A stretch of DNA of 64,000 nucleotides from NCBI GenBank assembly GCA_016271365.2, contig CM057452.1:1247965001-1248029000 (forward strand), given 5' to 3'. Position 1 is the first letter of the stretch; the number at the start of each line of letters is the position of its first letter. This document shows, piece after piece, positions 1-11,206 of this stretch. A program made the position numbers and the translations under genes. Source of the DNA: Neoceratodus forsteri (taxonomy: Eukaryota > Chordata > Ceratodontiformes > Ceratodontidae). The notes below the pieces were generated by a model. That model was given only the letters and a program-made list of their open reading frames with translations, did no database searches and was not told the origin of the DNA.

Positions 1-257
1 TTATTTTAGAGACCTGGCTTAATGCTCCTGGCAAAAGATTGTACTTCAGTCCTGAAGAGGGTACATATCAGCCTGTACATTGGGTATGCTAGCATAAGGT
101 TCACAGTATGAATCCCCCCCATCACTTGAGGCTAAAAGGTGATTCAGACCCAAAGCAGACAGGAGGGTTACCCGGTCTGTTACCTATTCACACTATTGCG
201 CTCTGAGGTTGGCACTGTGGGAGCTGAGGGCATGAACTGCAGAGTGCGTTTGTGACA
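1..257 (+). repeat. 5' LTR, 3' portion only
   Basis: This segment aligns along its length with 6125-6381, sharing blocks around GGGTATGCTAGCATAAGG, AAGCAGACAGGAGGGTTA and TCTGAGGTTGGCACTGTGGG, with scattered differences and small indels. It ends in TGTGACA at 251-257, the same terminus as the 3' LTR. A primer binding site should start just downstream (about 260-280), but I do not recognise the tRNA it would match. Confidence 0.9.
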
Positions 258-472
258 GATTTGGTTGGCAGCGGTGTGATAAAATATTGATAACACAAGC
301 TTTAACTATTCAGTGTGTCAGCTTAATACTGTACAGCTCACTTGCAAAAGAAGGCAGTGATTTTTTTAAAAAAAGGAAACAGAACTATATCATTTTGCTT
401 ACAGTCAAAGTTCCTACCTGTTTTATTTTTTTTCTAAAGTGCAAGTTAGAGTAGCCTTAGTTAGGGAAGAAG

Positions 473-1890
473 ATGGCTTCCAACTACAGCGGGTACACTG
501 CAGACTGCTTGAGGCAGTTGTGCCAGGACAGAGGAGTCCAGTTTGAGGGGAAAGCCAACAAGCAGAACCTCATAGATGCCCTGATGTCAGCAGATGCCCA
601 GAGCATTGAGTCACAGTCTGTGACTGTAAAGGACCAAACCTTGGGTGTGGAGGGGCCAGTGTCCATTGCAGTGTCCGGATCCAGTGAGGAGGACAGCAGG
701 GACACTGCAAGCCAAGGGCCACAGCAGCAGTGGAAGATCACCACTATTCTGGAGCCAGAAGCAATCAAGCTGTAGATTGAGATGTGCAGAATGGAGCTGG
801 AGCTCTAGAGAGAAGAGAAGCGAGAGCAGCAAGCTGCAGAGGAGAAGAGGGAGTGAGAACAGCAAGCCACAGAGGAAAAGAGGGAGTGAGAACAGTGAGA
901 TGCTAACCATGAAGATTGTGAGCACCAGTGAGCTGCAAAGGAGAAGAGGGAGTGAGAACAGCGAGAGGCTAACCGTGAAGAGTGTGCACGCCAGAGGCAA
1001 CATGAACTGAAGAAGCTATGACTCCAACCACCAGCACCAGAGCAAGTAGGTGGCCTGGATTTAACTGTAACTACAGGACTGGGTTACAAATTAAATTCCA
1101 AATTGACAGCCAAATTTAAAGAGGGGAAGGATATGGATGCCTTTTTAAATTCCTTTGAAAAAGTTTGCATTCAGGCAAATACTCCTAGAGGGTCCTGGAG
1201 CTTCCAGCTATCCTCGCTACTTACCGGGAAAGCTCAGGATGCATTGGGTCAAATGGACAATAAGGACAGTAATGATTACAGCAAACTTAAAGCTGCACTT
1301 TTAAAAAAGTTTGCGTTAACTGCAGAAGCACACACAGCTAAATTCCATAAGCTCAGGAGAAGTCCTGACATGAGCTATGAGGAAAACAATGTCAATGTTT
1401 AAAATGTTGATGGGAGGGAATTGAAGCAACTCTGTAGATAAAATTGAAAATGCTATATGGTTAGAGCATTTTGGGGTGGGGCATGCCCAGCAGAGCTGAA
1501 AACCTGGCTGGAGGACCGAGATCCCAAAACAGTGCAAGAGGCTACTGAACTCTCGGACCACTATGCCAAGAGCAGACCTGCTCTGAGAGTGAATGGGGTG
1601 GGCATGGCAGTGCAGAAAGGGAAAAGCACACCTTCAGGGCAGCTAAAACCCTCACTGCCTCCCCCAAAACCAGTTAGTCACAGGTTTCAAAGAAAACATT
1701 CTACTGACAAAAGAAACAAATGTTAGGTTTGCAAAGAAACTGGGCATATTTCCAGACAGTGTCCCAAAAGGATGAGCAATACACAAGGTGGTGCTAGGAA
1801 AGAAGTGGGTTGTTTGTGTGACCCTGAAAGCATGCAGGTAAACATGAGGGAACACATGCACATAGCCACTGTGAATGGTGTACAGACACA
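473..1890 (+). pseudogene. gag: gag of Gmr1-like element (SAP-like, SCAN-like capsid and zinc-knuckle parts)
   Basis: The structural polyprotein lies in frame 2 with several breaks. It starts at ATG 473. Residues about 10-40 (LRQLCQDRG, then KQNLIDAL) resemble a SAP-type helix pair. A Glu/Arg/Gln-rich stretch follows at 776-1010, cut by a TAG and five in-frame TGA codons. The capsid part at 1103-1570 (LTGKAQDAL, DYSKLKAALLKKF, then PAELKTWLEDRDPKTVQEA) matches the pattern of the SCAN domain, which is known to derive from Gmr1-like Gag. A CCHC knuckle lies at 1721-1762 (Cys 1721, Cys 1730, His 1745, Cys 1760) with a TAG inside it. The family role is particle assembly and RNA binding. The SAP-like call is the weakest. 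Confidence 0.8.
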
Positions 1891-2226
1891 GGGTTAAGAG
1901 ACACCGGGGCATCCCTAACATTGGTTAAAGGGGATCTGGTAGAGCCTGGTTAGCTTATACTCAATAAATTTGTAACTGTACAAGGGTTCACTGGTGAGGA
2001 GAAAACATTGCCGCTTGCTAGTGATCTCCTAGACTGGGGTAAGATAGAGAGAACTGTGCAACAGGTCGCCATGGCTGAAACTTTAGCAGTTGATGTAATC
2101 CTCGGCAACAATCTCAAACAGGGGATGGTGTGTGCAGTTACCCATAGCCAAGTGGCAAGGGAAAATTGTAGTTCCCTGGACCCTGTAGAAGACACTGTGG
2201 AAGCCACTGGGAGGCTGGTTCTCTAG
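1891..2226 (+). pseudogene. retropepsin-type protease of Gmr1-like element
   Basis: The aspartic protease active-site motif DTGAS is encoded at 1900-1914 in frame 1. In the same frame, LAVDVILGNNL near 2080-2115 matches the usual hydrophobic ending of retropepsins (VILGxDL type). The sequence just upstream (ATVNGVQTQG) is in the gag frame and ends in TAA at 1895. A single-base frameshift therefore separates the two now; it may be decay or a relic of programmed frameshifting. The enzyme would cleave the Gag-Pol polyprotein. It is followed directly by a region with no recognisable domain and then integrase. Confidence 0.75.
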
Positions 2227-2561
2227 CCTGTGTCTCCTGCTATGGAGACTAATGAAAAGGTGGGGGGTAGAAATTTCCCCAGTAACAGTTAACCAAACAG
2301 CTACAGAGGGTTACTCGGAGGAAGGAGGTGCCCATTGTCAGATGGTTAGAGATGTCAGTGATCCTGAGTGCCCTGATGCTACAGCTAGGAACTCTAGTTT
2401 AGATACTGAAGAGGACCTGTCCCATGCCGTGGGAATGTGTCAGGAGTTTGCAGCTGCTCAGAAAAGTCACCCTTAGTTTATAGAAGCTGAGGGCTTGGGC
2501 AGACTCTGATGGAGAACAGGGAGGTGATGGTAAACATAAGGTTTATTGGGAAAATGGACTG
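2227..2561 (+). other. linker between protease and integrase, no domain recognised
   Basis: About 330 bases lie between the protease remnant and the integrase zinc-binding region. Short open stretches exist but show no motif I recognise. In a standard Ty3/gypsy element RT would follow here; it does not. Confidence 0.5.
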
Positions 2562-3812
2562 ATGTATACTCAGGCTGTAAAGACAGAGGGAGGGGTGATA
2601 GGCAGGCAGCTTGTCATTCCCCAAGGGTACCGTGAGCACTTGCTCAAGATTGCACATAATATTCCCTTGTCTGGTATTCGGGGAATCATGCGCACTATGC
2701 AGCAATTGGCCCAGAATTTCTATTCGCCCAACTTCAACCAGCAGGTGAAGAAATATTGCAGGTCTTGTCACTGGTGCCAAGAAATAGGGAAGGCTGGTAA
2801 GAAAACCCAAGCCACCCTAATTCCATTGCCCATAGTGGAGGAGCCATTCTAGAGGGTGGGAATGGATATTGTGTGGCCTTTAAATACCCCCAGCACCTCC
2901 AGGAAGAGGTTAATTCTTACTGTGGTGGATTATGCCACCCTGTACCCAGAAGCAGTCTCTTTTTTCTCTCTGAAGACAGACAAAGTGGCAGATGCCTTAC
3001 TTGGGATTTTCTCCAGTGTTGGGTTTCCGCAGGAGGTTATCACCGATTGAAGGGGTTCCTTCATGTCAGACCTGATGAAATGTTTGTGGGAAAAGGGTGA
3101 GGTGGTGCAGAGATGCATGACACCTTATCATCCGCAAGCCAATGGGCTTGTGGAAAGATTTAACGGTACCCTGATGTCAATGCTCCAAGCATTTGCTGAA
3201 CAGCATGGGAGGGACTGGGAAAAATACCTTCCCCACCTGTTGTTCACATACAGGGAGGTGGCCCAAGAGTTGACAGAATTTTTCCCCTTCAAGCTCTTAT
3301 ATGGATGCCTGGTACATGGGTCCCTAGACTTGATCTGGGAAGACTGGGAAGGCAAGCACGCCACCCAGGGAACTCCCATAGTGGATTATGTCCTTAGGTT
3401 TAGGGAAAAGCTGAAGGAGCTTATGGGGACAGCCCAGAGCAACCTGCCAGCTGCCCAACAAAAACAAAAAGTGTGGTACAACCCAGAGCCAGAGCTCGCT
3501 CGTACATGGTGGGTCAGGAAGTCTTGGTCCTCCTCCCCGGTCCATAAGGACAAGCTGCAGGCTGAGTGGGCAGGACTGTACAAAGTAGTTAGAAAGGTAA
3601 ATAACATGAACTATATCATAGAGTTACCTGACAGAAGACATACAGAAAGAATATACCATGTCAACATGATGAAGCCATATGCTAGTAGGGCTGATATGGT
3701 GTTTGCAGTGTGCAGTCTTGGGGAGGGGACAGATGAAGGATACCCCCTTCTAGACTTGCTGGAAGAAAGCAAGCTAGAGACCTCTGTGGAGGCAGTTAAA
3801 TTGTCACTCTAG
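2562..3812 (+). pseudogene. integrase of Gmr1-like element
   Basis: All parts are in frame 0, interrupted by TAG at 2850-2852 and TGA at 3048-3050. The N-terminal HHCC zinc finger is present (HNIPLSGIRG, then CRSCHWC), but the second His of the usual HxxxxGH is Ile. The catalytic core shows the first Asp in MDIVWPL, the second in EVITD just before the TGA, and the Glu in GLVERFNGTL. The C-terminal part (GLYKVVRKVNNMNYIIELPD, then YHVNMMKPY) is a GPY/F-type module. The family inserts the cDNA into the host genome. The position upstream of RT is the diagnostic oddity of this element. Confidence 0.9.
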
Positions 3813-5199
3813 CTTGCCCTGGACAAGATCCAGGAAGTAAGGGAGGTTTTAGCAGACTTTGACCCACTGTTTTGTGCCATGCCTGGACTAACCCCCTTAG
3901 CAATGCACAATGTGGAGATGGGGACGAAGGCACCCATACAGTGAACAGCATGTCGGGTGTCAGAGGCTGTCTAAAAGGTCATTAGGAGGGAGGTGGAGGA
4001 AATGCTGGATTTAGGGGTAATTCAGATATCCCATAGCCCCTGGGCCTCACCTGTAGTTCTTGTTCACAAGCCAGATGGCTCTACTCATTTCTATGTGGAC
4101 TATCGTGGATTGAATGCAGTTACCAAGTCAGACGCCCACCTGATGCCAAGGACAGACAAACTCTTGAAGAAGTTGGGAGGGGTGACCTACCTTATGACTA
4201 TTGACCTGACAAAGGGGTATTGGCAGGTAGAGTTAACTGTCAGAGCTAGGGAGAGGTCAGCATTCATCACTCCGATAGGGTTATTTGAATTTAAAGTAAT
4301 GCCTTTCGGACTGAAAAACGCTGAAGCCACTTTCCAAAGGTTGGTGAACCAGGTGCTAAATGGTGCTGAGGAGTAAGCTGTGATGTACCTGGATGACACT
4401 GCCATCTTTAGTGCCAGTTGGGAGGAACACCTGTCCCACCTTAGGGAAGTGCTGGGCAGGATACAGAAGGCTGAGCTCGCTGTGAAAGCTGAGACATGCT
4501 AGGTGGCCATGGATGATGTGGCATACCTCAGGCATGTTGTAGACAATGGGCAGCTCCATCCCAACCAAGTGAAAATAGAGGTGATCAAGGCATGGCCCAG
4601 ACCCAAAATGCAGAACCAGGTCAGGAGTTTTCTATGGACAGCAGGGTACTATAGGAAATTTGTACTCAATTACAGTGCCATGGCTGCTCCCCTATCTGAC
4701 CTGGTAAAGAAAAGAATGCCTAAGAAAATTACCTGGGAACCAGCCTGTGAAAAAGCCTTTACCAGACTGAAGGAGGCACTGTGCAGTGCTCGTGTGTTGA
4801 CAAGTCCAGACTATAGTAGACCCTTGATAGTCCAGACTGCTGCCTCAGATGTGGGCATTGGGGCAATACTGAGTCAGACATCCAATCAAGGGAAAGATAA
4901 CCCCATTGTGTACCTGAGTAAAATGTTACTTCACAGGGAGGAGGCATACTCTGCTGTGGAGAAAGCAGTGTCTTGCCATAGTGTGGGCCCTAAAGAAGTT
5001 AGAGTCATACTTATATGGGCAGCATTTTGAGGTACAAATGGATCACAACCCCTTGGTTTGGCTGACACAAATGGGAAAAACTAATGGTAAACTATTAAAA
5101 TGGAGTCTTGCCTTGCAAGGGTATGACATGATGATCTTACATAGGGCTGGAGCAACCAATCAGAATGCAGATGGCATGTCACATCTATATGAGGAGTGA
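3813..5199 (+). pseudogene. pol: reverse transcriptase and RNase H of Gmr1-like element
   Basis: Frame 0 continues straight on from integrase. RT motifs include YVDYRGLNAVTKSD, LMTIDLTKGYWQV, VMPFGLKNAEATFQ and the catalytic YLDD just after the TAA at 4374-4376. Further stops lie between 3900 and 3990, and a TAG lies near 4500. RNase H begins near 4800. Its first catalytic site reads QTAASDVG where the family has QTDAS, so the first catalytic Asp is Ala. A frameshift near 4960-5030 moves the end to another frame, where DHNPL and HRAGATNQNADGMS are kept. The enzyme would copy element RNA into DNA and remove the RNA strand. Confidence 0.93.
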
Positions 5200-5251
5200 A
5201 CTGACTTGTGGAGCTTATCCCATGCAGGGGATACAGCCCCAAATTCAGTCT

Positions 5252-5263
5252 AGGTGGGGAGAT
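5252..5263 (+). promoter_or_regulatory. polypurine tract
   Basis: A purine run (AGGTGGGGAGA) directly precedes the TGTGACA that opens the 3' LTR, the expected place for the plus-strand primer. Confidence 0.7.
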
Positions 5264-6381
5264 TGTGACACTTGGCCAGCTGGTTATGATTATTGTATGA
5301 TATTGGTATTATAAATACATGGTCTGTGTATGACAATTTCAGTGGGAGAGATTTGACCTCTAAATTACAAGGTCAGCAGCTGAAACCACAGGATGTAATA
5401 AAACAGTTCAGAAGGCAACAGTAAATTGGAACATCCTCCAGAAAACAGTTTATTGCCTGCTGCTGTTTGATGTTGGAAACTAAATATGAGTTTTATGACA
5501 TCAGGGAAAGGACATCATTAGGCTGATTCCTGTTGGCTTTTTAACACCTTGGTGCCAGTATGGGATTGCTAATTGCAAAGGAAAAATTTGTAATTAAGGA
5601 GTCATATATAGGAAATGTCTTTTTTTCTTCCAATGTCACATTTCTAACATTCCTCCTGGTAGGAAATCATTTTTTATAATTTTATATTCTAAAAGGAGGA
5701 GCTAGATGACTCATCAAGTGGGTGAGGAAATAGAGTTGAAAATGCATCAGTGTATCTGAAATGAGAGATATCATCTTGGGCTTTGAAAGCAGAAACATCT
5801 AACTTTAAATGCACTTATAGTGGTAATACATTAGATAGAAAAGATCTAAATGTATTGTGGTAGGAGTTTTGCTCTGTAACTTTTTCCCTTTTTTGTTTGA
5901 GATTGTAAGCTCTTGATGTTTGTTCTGTATTTTATCTTACTTATTTTCATATTTTTAGTAAAATACCATTTTCTTAAGATACTGCCTGTGTCTTCCCAGT
6001 TTTCCTTTTGCATGTAGAGTGCCTGTATTTTTAAGTCTGACAACTGTTTAAAAAGGCTTGATGGTGTTACTGATCTTGGAGAAAGGTAAGAATATACCTA
6101 AGGTCTCTTACAGAGTTTTAAGGGTTCATTTTGGAGACCTGGCTAGGTGCACCTGGCGAAAGATTGTACTGCAGTCCCAAAGAGGGTACATATTTGAGCC
6201 AGTACATTGGGTATGCTAGCATAAGGTTCACAGTTAATCCCCCCAGAATTTAAGGCTAAAAGGTGATTTGGACCCAAAGCAGACAGGAGGGTTATCCTGT
6301 CTGTTACCTGTTCACACTATTGTTCTCTGAGGTTGGCACTGTGGGAGCAGAGGGCCTGACCTGTGGAGTGCATTTGTGACA
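5264..6381 (+). repeat. 3' LTR (about 1.1 kb)
   Basis: The LTR starts TGTGACAC and ends TTTGTGACA, giving the usual TG...CA ends and an identical heptamer at both ends. Its last 257 bases match the start of the window. The middle is AT-rich without an ORF. The length is 1118 bp if the TGTGACA boundaries are right. Confidence 0.85.
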
Positions 6382-6384
6382 GTG

Positions 6385-6507
6385 ACATCGACAACAAGGC
6401 TGTGTTTCCATTGAGGTTGTTGATGACATCATAGAGACCTCGAGAGCAAAGCTGAGATCTCCATGATGTCATTAACAGCCAAGATGGAAAGACATCATTG
6501 ACTGTGG
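6385..6507. repeat. imperfect palindrome (arms about 55 bp)
   Basis: The left arm around GTTGATGACATCATAGAGA pairs with the right arm around CTCCATGATGTCATTAAC; the pairing extends outwards through GTGTTTCCAT and ATGGAAAGAC. It sits immediately beside the outer edge of the 3' LTR, so the retrotransposon may have inserted into or beside a foldback sequence. Confidence 0.6.
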
Positions 6508-7059
6508 ATGGTCACCCAACCATTATTTAAGGGCTTATTTAGTTTTCTTTTTTCAGTTGCTTGTTATCGGCTTGTGTGTTACCTGGTGCTGCTCGCTCCA
6601 GCTTCTCCCCACTCCCATTGACATCTGCTCCAGATTTCCCCACTCCCGTTGCCACTTGCTCCAGCTTCTCCCCTCCCTCACTGCCACTCGTTACAACTTT
6701 ACCCCACTCCTGCTCTCTCCAGCATCGGCATTGTTAATTTTTTAAATAAAATTTAAAAAAAGTTCACTTTTGTGACATGGAGCAATGATAGCTTCTCATG
6801 TCAATTTTTGCAGAGTCCGCTACTCGGTGCTCGCTAAACTGCATCCGCCATGTTTGCGTAATTTATTTAGCTGAGCTACATAGAGTGAGCCAATCAGGAG
6901 GCAGATCAAGGCTGAAAAGTTGTACTATCGATGTGATGTCAGAACGATAGTACAACATTTTTGAACTTTGAACTGTCCTACAAAATCTGTAAAGCCACTG
7001 TTTTCAGTGGAGAATAAGCCCTATCCATGCTATGTATATTCATTGTAAAAAAACTTCAT
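6508..7059. other. no gene seen; short perfect hairpin inside
   Basis: I see no coding signal. At 6919-6930 and 6945-6956 there is a perfect 12-bp inverted repeat (GTTGTACTATCG) with a 14-base loop. AGGGCTTATT near 6529 and its complement near 7010 may be the outer arms of a larger foldback unit. Confidence 0.5.
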
Positions 7060-7785
7060 TAATACATCAGTTACGGTTTTTAGTAAAGTGACAAAAGCTA
7101 GGAAATGAGGCATAAGGGTTTCCAACCCTAACACCTCATTGCCCTCTGCACACACCCACAGGCATCGGGGGTGTACCTTGGGGTCAACAGCCCTAATGCT
7201 CACCCCATTCCATCAGTAAATAAGCTGACATGGGTACAGCATAGTGAAGAGGGGTGAGCGTTATGGCCAAAATATTTAAAATTTCTGAAGCATGAGCAGT
7301 CATACCGAAATTGCATCAGTTAGGGCTGTAATTATAGCCACAAAAGTAGGGAAATGTGGCCTGCACACACTAACAGGCATCCGGGATCTGCTTGGGCTCA
7401 TTGTCCCTGACACTCACACACTCCACCCCAATCCAGCAGACACTGACAGGCATTGGGGGTGTCCCTTGGGTTCATCAGCCCTAATGCTCAACCCATTCTG
7501 CTATACTGTGCTCATCCCAGCTTACTTGCTTATGGAATGGGGTGAGCATTAGGGTCAATGATACTAAGGGACACCCCAATGCCTGTCAGTGTCTGCAGGA
7601 TGGGGGTGGGGGTGGGTGAGCATTAGGACCAATGAGCCCAAGGCAGACCCCTGACATCTGTTAGTGTATGCAGGTTGTGGGTGGTGGTGGGGCATTTGGG
7701 TTGGAAACCCTAATGCCACATTTCCCTACTTTTGTGGCTGTAGTTATAACCCTAACTGATGCATTAACAAAGTTTTTTGCAATGA
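7060..7785. repeat. direct plus inverted repeat block (foldback module)
   Basis: The segment 7305-7530 is complementary to 7535-7785. The outer ends read GCATCAGTTAGGGCTGTAAT and, inverted, TAACCCTAACTGATGCA, with ACAAAAGTAGGGAAATGTGG next to them. The centre lies near 7530. A related direct copy lies at 7060-7260. Each arm contains the sub-motif GACAGGCATTGGGG followed by CCCTAATGCTCA. The same module, again as a hairpin, is at 37074-37425. There is no credible ORF. Confidence 0.8.
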
Positions 7786-7790
7786 ATGAA

Positions 7791-7911
<121 letters not shown>

Positions 7912-7939
7912 CATATATGTAGTGGGAACAGCAAGTGAA

Positions 7940-10110
7940 CAATTGGCATTTTTGGTTTTGTCACCATAGTTTAACTAAGTAACCAAGTACAAGTTCTTTT
8001 GAGCATTTGTACATGAGCATAAGAATATGATAGTTTCTCTAGTCACACAATTGCATCCAGCCCAGGGTTCTATATAAATCACAACTATGAGTTGATCGAG
8101 GTGAGTCAAGGATGAAGCAGGGCCATTTGTTAAACATAGCATCCAACTTTGCCAGCTGCTTACCAAGGGCCCTGCAAACAAAATATCTCCATAATCAAAG
8201 AGGGGCATAATCACTGTGTTCACAACATGTTTTCTGACTTCCATGTACATGCAGTTTTTAAACTTATATAATGCTCCTAAATGTTTCCCTAAATGTTTTA
8301 CGAAATAGTCAGTATGATCATTCCACTTAACTTTTTCATCCAGCCAAACCCCCAAGTATTTGTAACATTGCACTTGATGAAGAACTTGTTTATTAAGAGT
8401 TACAATGTGCAGGGAATGAACTATAAGGTCTACCACATTGTCCCTATGAAAAAGCATAACCTGAGTTTTCTTAGCATTTAAGACCAATCTTGATTGACAA
8501 AAAAGAGATTGTAATGCGGACTTGACTTGAGATACCATAGAACCTTCAACATAAATCACTATATCATCTGTGTAGAGATGATATCTAACTTGTGTGAAGA
8601 CAACTGAGGGAATTTGTTCATGTAGATACTAAATAACATAGGGCCCAAGATGGAGCCTTTGGGAACTCTAGACAGTATGGGGGCCAGACCTGATTTAACA
8701 TCATTTAAAGCCACCAGTTGGTTGCAACCTTTCAGGTAAGAGTCAGACTGGCCCACAGTTTTCCTGTACAATCCTGCTGATTGCAGTCTGGACAGCAGGA
8801 TGCCATGATCCAGGGTATCAAAAGCTCTAGATAAATCCACAAAAATGGCTCCAATGTACATCCTTCTGTCAGTTCCACTCTGGAGATCAGCTGTGACCTT
8901 AACCAGGGCAAAGACAGTATTATGGAGAGGTCTGAACCCTGACTGGAAGGTATTTAAGGCCTTTTTTGTTTCTAGAAAGTTCAATAGTTGTTTACAAATC
9001 AGTTTTTCAAACACCTTTAAAGACGCTGATAAAATCGATACTGGACAATAATTATCTATTTTGTTTTGGGGACCAGTTTTGAAAATAGGAATTACCTGGG
9101 CAAATTTCCACCCTGAGGGATTTCAGCTGCGGCTAGAGATAAGTTGAAAATATCAGCCAAGTAAGGTGCAATTATAGAGGCAACGTATTTAAACAATTTA
9201 ATCGGGATGCCATTGAGGCCACTTGACTTTCTACGGTCCAATTTTAAGATTTCTTCTCAAACCTCATCCCCAAAGAGTTCCTGAAATTTAAATTCTCCAA
9301 GTTGGGTTGGATCAAGATGATTATCAATCAAGATCAAGGGGTGGAACCTGCTCTAATGCTGCTGTACCCATCCTAATAAAATAGTCACTAAATTTATTAG
9401 CTGTCAGTTCACTTTAAAGGAAATTTTGCCATAAAATATCAAAATATTTAGGCAGTTCTATGGCATCATGCCCTTGTAGTTTTTGCATAATTTTCCAAAA
9501 TTGCCTAAGATTAAATTTTATGTTCTCTGACAGCTCTCGTCTATAGAAATCATGTTTTGACTTCCGGATCTCGTAAGTGTAAGTATTTCTAACTTGCCTA
9601 CATCCATTCCAATCAGACAAACAATTAGAGGCTTTGGCTGTTTTCCAGAAGTTATCCCTATACCAAGGTGCATTTGTAGTTTTGATTTTGCTATGTAATA
9701 ATGGTGCATGCATATTGCAGGTATCCATGAATTCCTGGTAGATAAGGGACCACACTTCACTGATGGTTGAAATCAAGCTTAATCTGTGCCAGTCTTTGCC
9801 CTCTAGTTCAAGCATAATGTGTATATAATCAAATTTACTGTAAGAGCACTATTCAATAGTTTTCCCAAGTCCCTTTCTCTTTTTTTTGTTCCTTAAGCAA
9901 AAGATAGCCTGGTGATCAGAAACAGAGTCTGGTAATACACATGCTAGAGTTATATTATCAGGATGGGTAGTCAGCATTACATCTAAAATAGCCGAAGAAT
10001 TAGGGTCATTCAAATTTATTCTAGTAAATCAGATTTGTTCTAGTAATATCAGTAATAAGTTTTGTCATACTTAGAGTAAATTCAGTCAAGATATGATTTT
10101 AACTATTTTT
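7940..10110 (-). pseudogene. LINE ORF2 remnant, jockey superfamily (L2/CR1-like)
   Basis: Reading the minus strand from 10110 down, an endonuclease tail near 9900-10000 (pattern SDHQAIF) is followed by APWYRDNFWKTAK and RQFWKIMQKL (9414-9815). RT follows at 8559-9014 with SGFRPLHNTV, FVDLSRAFDTLDHGILL and VPKGSILGPMLFSIYMN. The C-terminal part is at 7975-8559 (VQCYKYLGVWLDEKVKWNDH). The catalytic YADD region falls at the ORF boundary near 8560 and is degraded. The order of parts fits an apurinic-type endonuclease plus RT LINE. The exact clade is uncertain; L2, CR1 and Daphne-like relatives are possible. Confidence 0.75.
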
Positions 10111-10279
10111 TCCAATCTATATATAAATGTCCATCTATATTCTGTATTCAGTCTCTTAGCTCCAACCAGCTCTTCTTCCTCTTTTTTAAACTACAGATTT
10201 CAAAGTTATACAAAAGACTTAAAGAACAACTCTCTATTGTAATCAAATGTTTAAAACTATTAGATTCACTTCTTATGTT

Positions 10280-11206
10280 TTAACTGTAGTGTTTTCGAAG
10301 AGATCCAGGAGTGGATGGATTCGAGCTAGCTGAAGTTAAACTCAGTGAAGACTGAGGTGTTGGTGGTGGATCCGGGTCGCCGGATAGAGGGGCCGGGGGT
10401 GAGGTTACCCTTGGGACTTTTTTTCCGGGGCCTCTCCTTCCCGACCTCTGAACGGGTGTGAAACCTGGAGGTAATTTTTGATGAGGGCTTGACATTGCGT
10501 TCGCAGGTGTCGGCCATTGTCAAATCCTCTTTTTATCATCTGAGGAATATCTCCAGAGATAAGCACCTTGTTCCATCTGGTGACCTTCCTACGCTGGTCC
10601 ATGCCTTTGTGTCCTCTTGCCTGGACTATTGCAATGCCCTTTACCTAGGGCCCTGGGTGGATATTCGCCACCGCAGCTGGTGCAGAACGCAGTGGCACGG
10701 CTATTGACGGGAACCTCTTGGTCCTGTCATATTTCACCGGTGCTGCAAGAACTGCACTGGCTGCCAGTTCAGTGGCAAATCATCTTCAAAGTCGGACTTC
10801 TGACTTATAAAGCCCTACACGGACTCGGCCAGGACTACCTGAAAGAGCTCCTGGTCCCTTACTGCCCAGGGCAATCTCTCCGCTGGACTAAAGAGGGGTT
10901 GCTAGAGATCCCAAGGGTTTGTTTAAAATCTTCTGGGGCCCGTGCATTCATGCACATGGCCTCTACCATTTGGAATTCTCTACCCCGTCAGACACATGAG
11001 TGCCTGTCTGTGGAGGGATTCAAACAGGAGCTCAAAACTATTTTATGGAACTGTGCTTTAGGGGACTAGTTTTATACTTTTGATTGCTTATGCATTTTTA
11101 TTCTATTTATAATTATGTCATTTTATGCTTAAGTTGTTCAATTTTATGTAAGGTGCCTTGGTATTTGAAAGGTGCCATAAAAATAAAAATGAATTGAATT
11201 GAAAAA
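10280..11206 (+). pseudogene. L2 LINE, 5'-truncated 3' end
   Basis: The first part reads as L2 RT C-terminal sequence (LKLNSVKTEVLVV near 10330). It continues SFYHLRNISRDKHLVPSGDL, LVHAFVSSCLDYCNALYLG, LLTGTSWSCHISPVL, LHWLPVQWQIIFKVGLLTYK and ends at 11069, with a frameshift near 10650. The 3' end GGTGCCATAAAAATAAAAAT followed by GAATTGAATTGAA is the tail style of L2. This is a dead copy carrying only the part downstream of the RT catalytic site. Confidence 0.88.

Larger units (their letters stand above)
1..6381 (+). mobile_element. Gmr1-like Ty3/gypsy LTR retrotransposon (decayed)
   Basis: The element runs from a partial 5' LTR through gag, protease, integrase, reverse transcriptase and RNase H to a 3' LTR. 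The pol order is protease, integrase, RT, RNase H, whereas ordinary Ty3/gypsy elements place integrase last. Deuterostome Gmr1-like elements are the known Ty3/gypsy group with this copia-like order. IN and RT lie in one reading frame (frame 0), gag in another (frame 2) and protease in a third (frame 1). Each domain is broken by stops or frameshifts and the two LTRs differ visibly, so this is an old inactive copy. The outer 5' part lies before the window. Confidence 0.9.

Noticed and set aside
1103..1570. Host SCAN-domain gene
   Set aside because: It is embedded between LTRs with a zinc knuckle, protease, integrase and RT in order, so it is retroelement Gag.
6557..6745. Small ORF of 62 codons with hydrophobic Leu-rich sequence
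   Set aside because: It consists of imperfect repeats of CTCCAGCTTCTCCCC-like DNA; there is no signal beyond composition.
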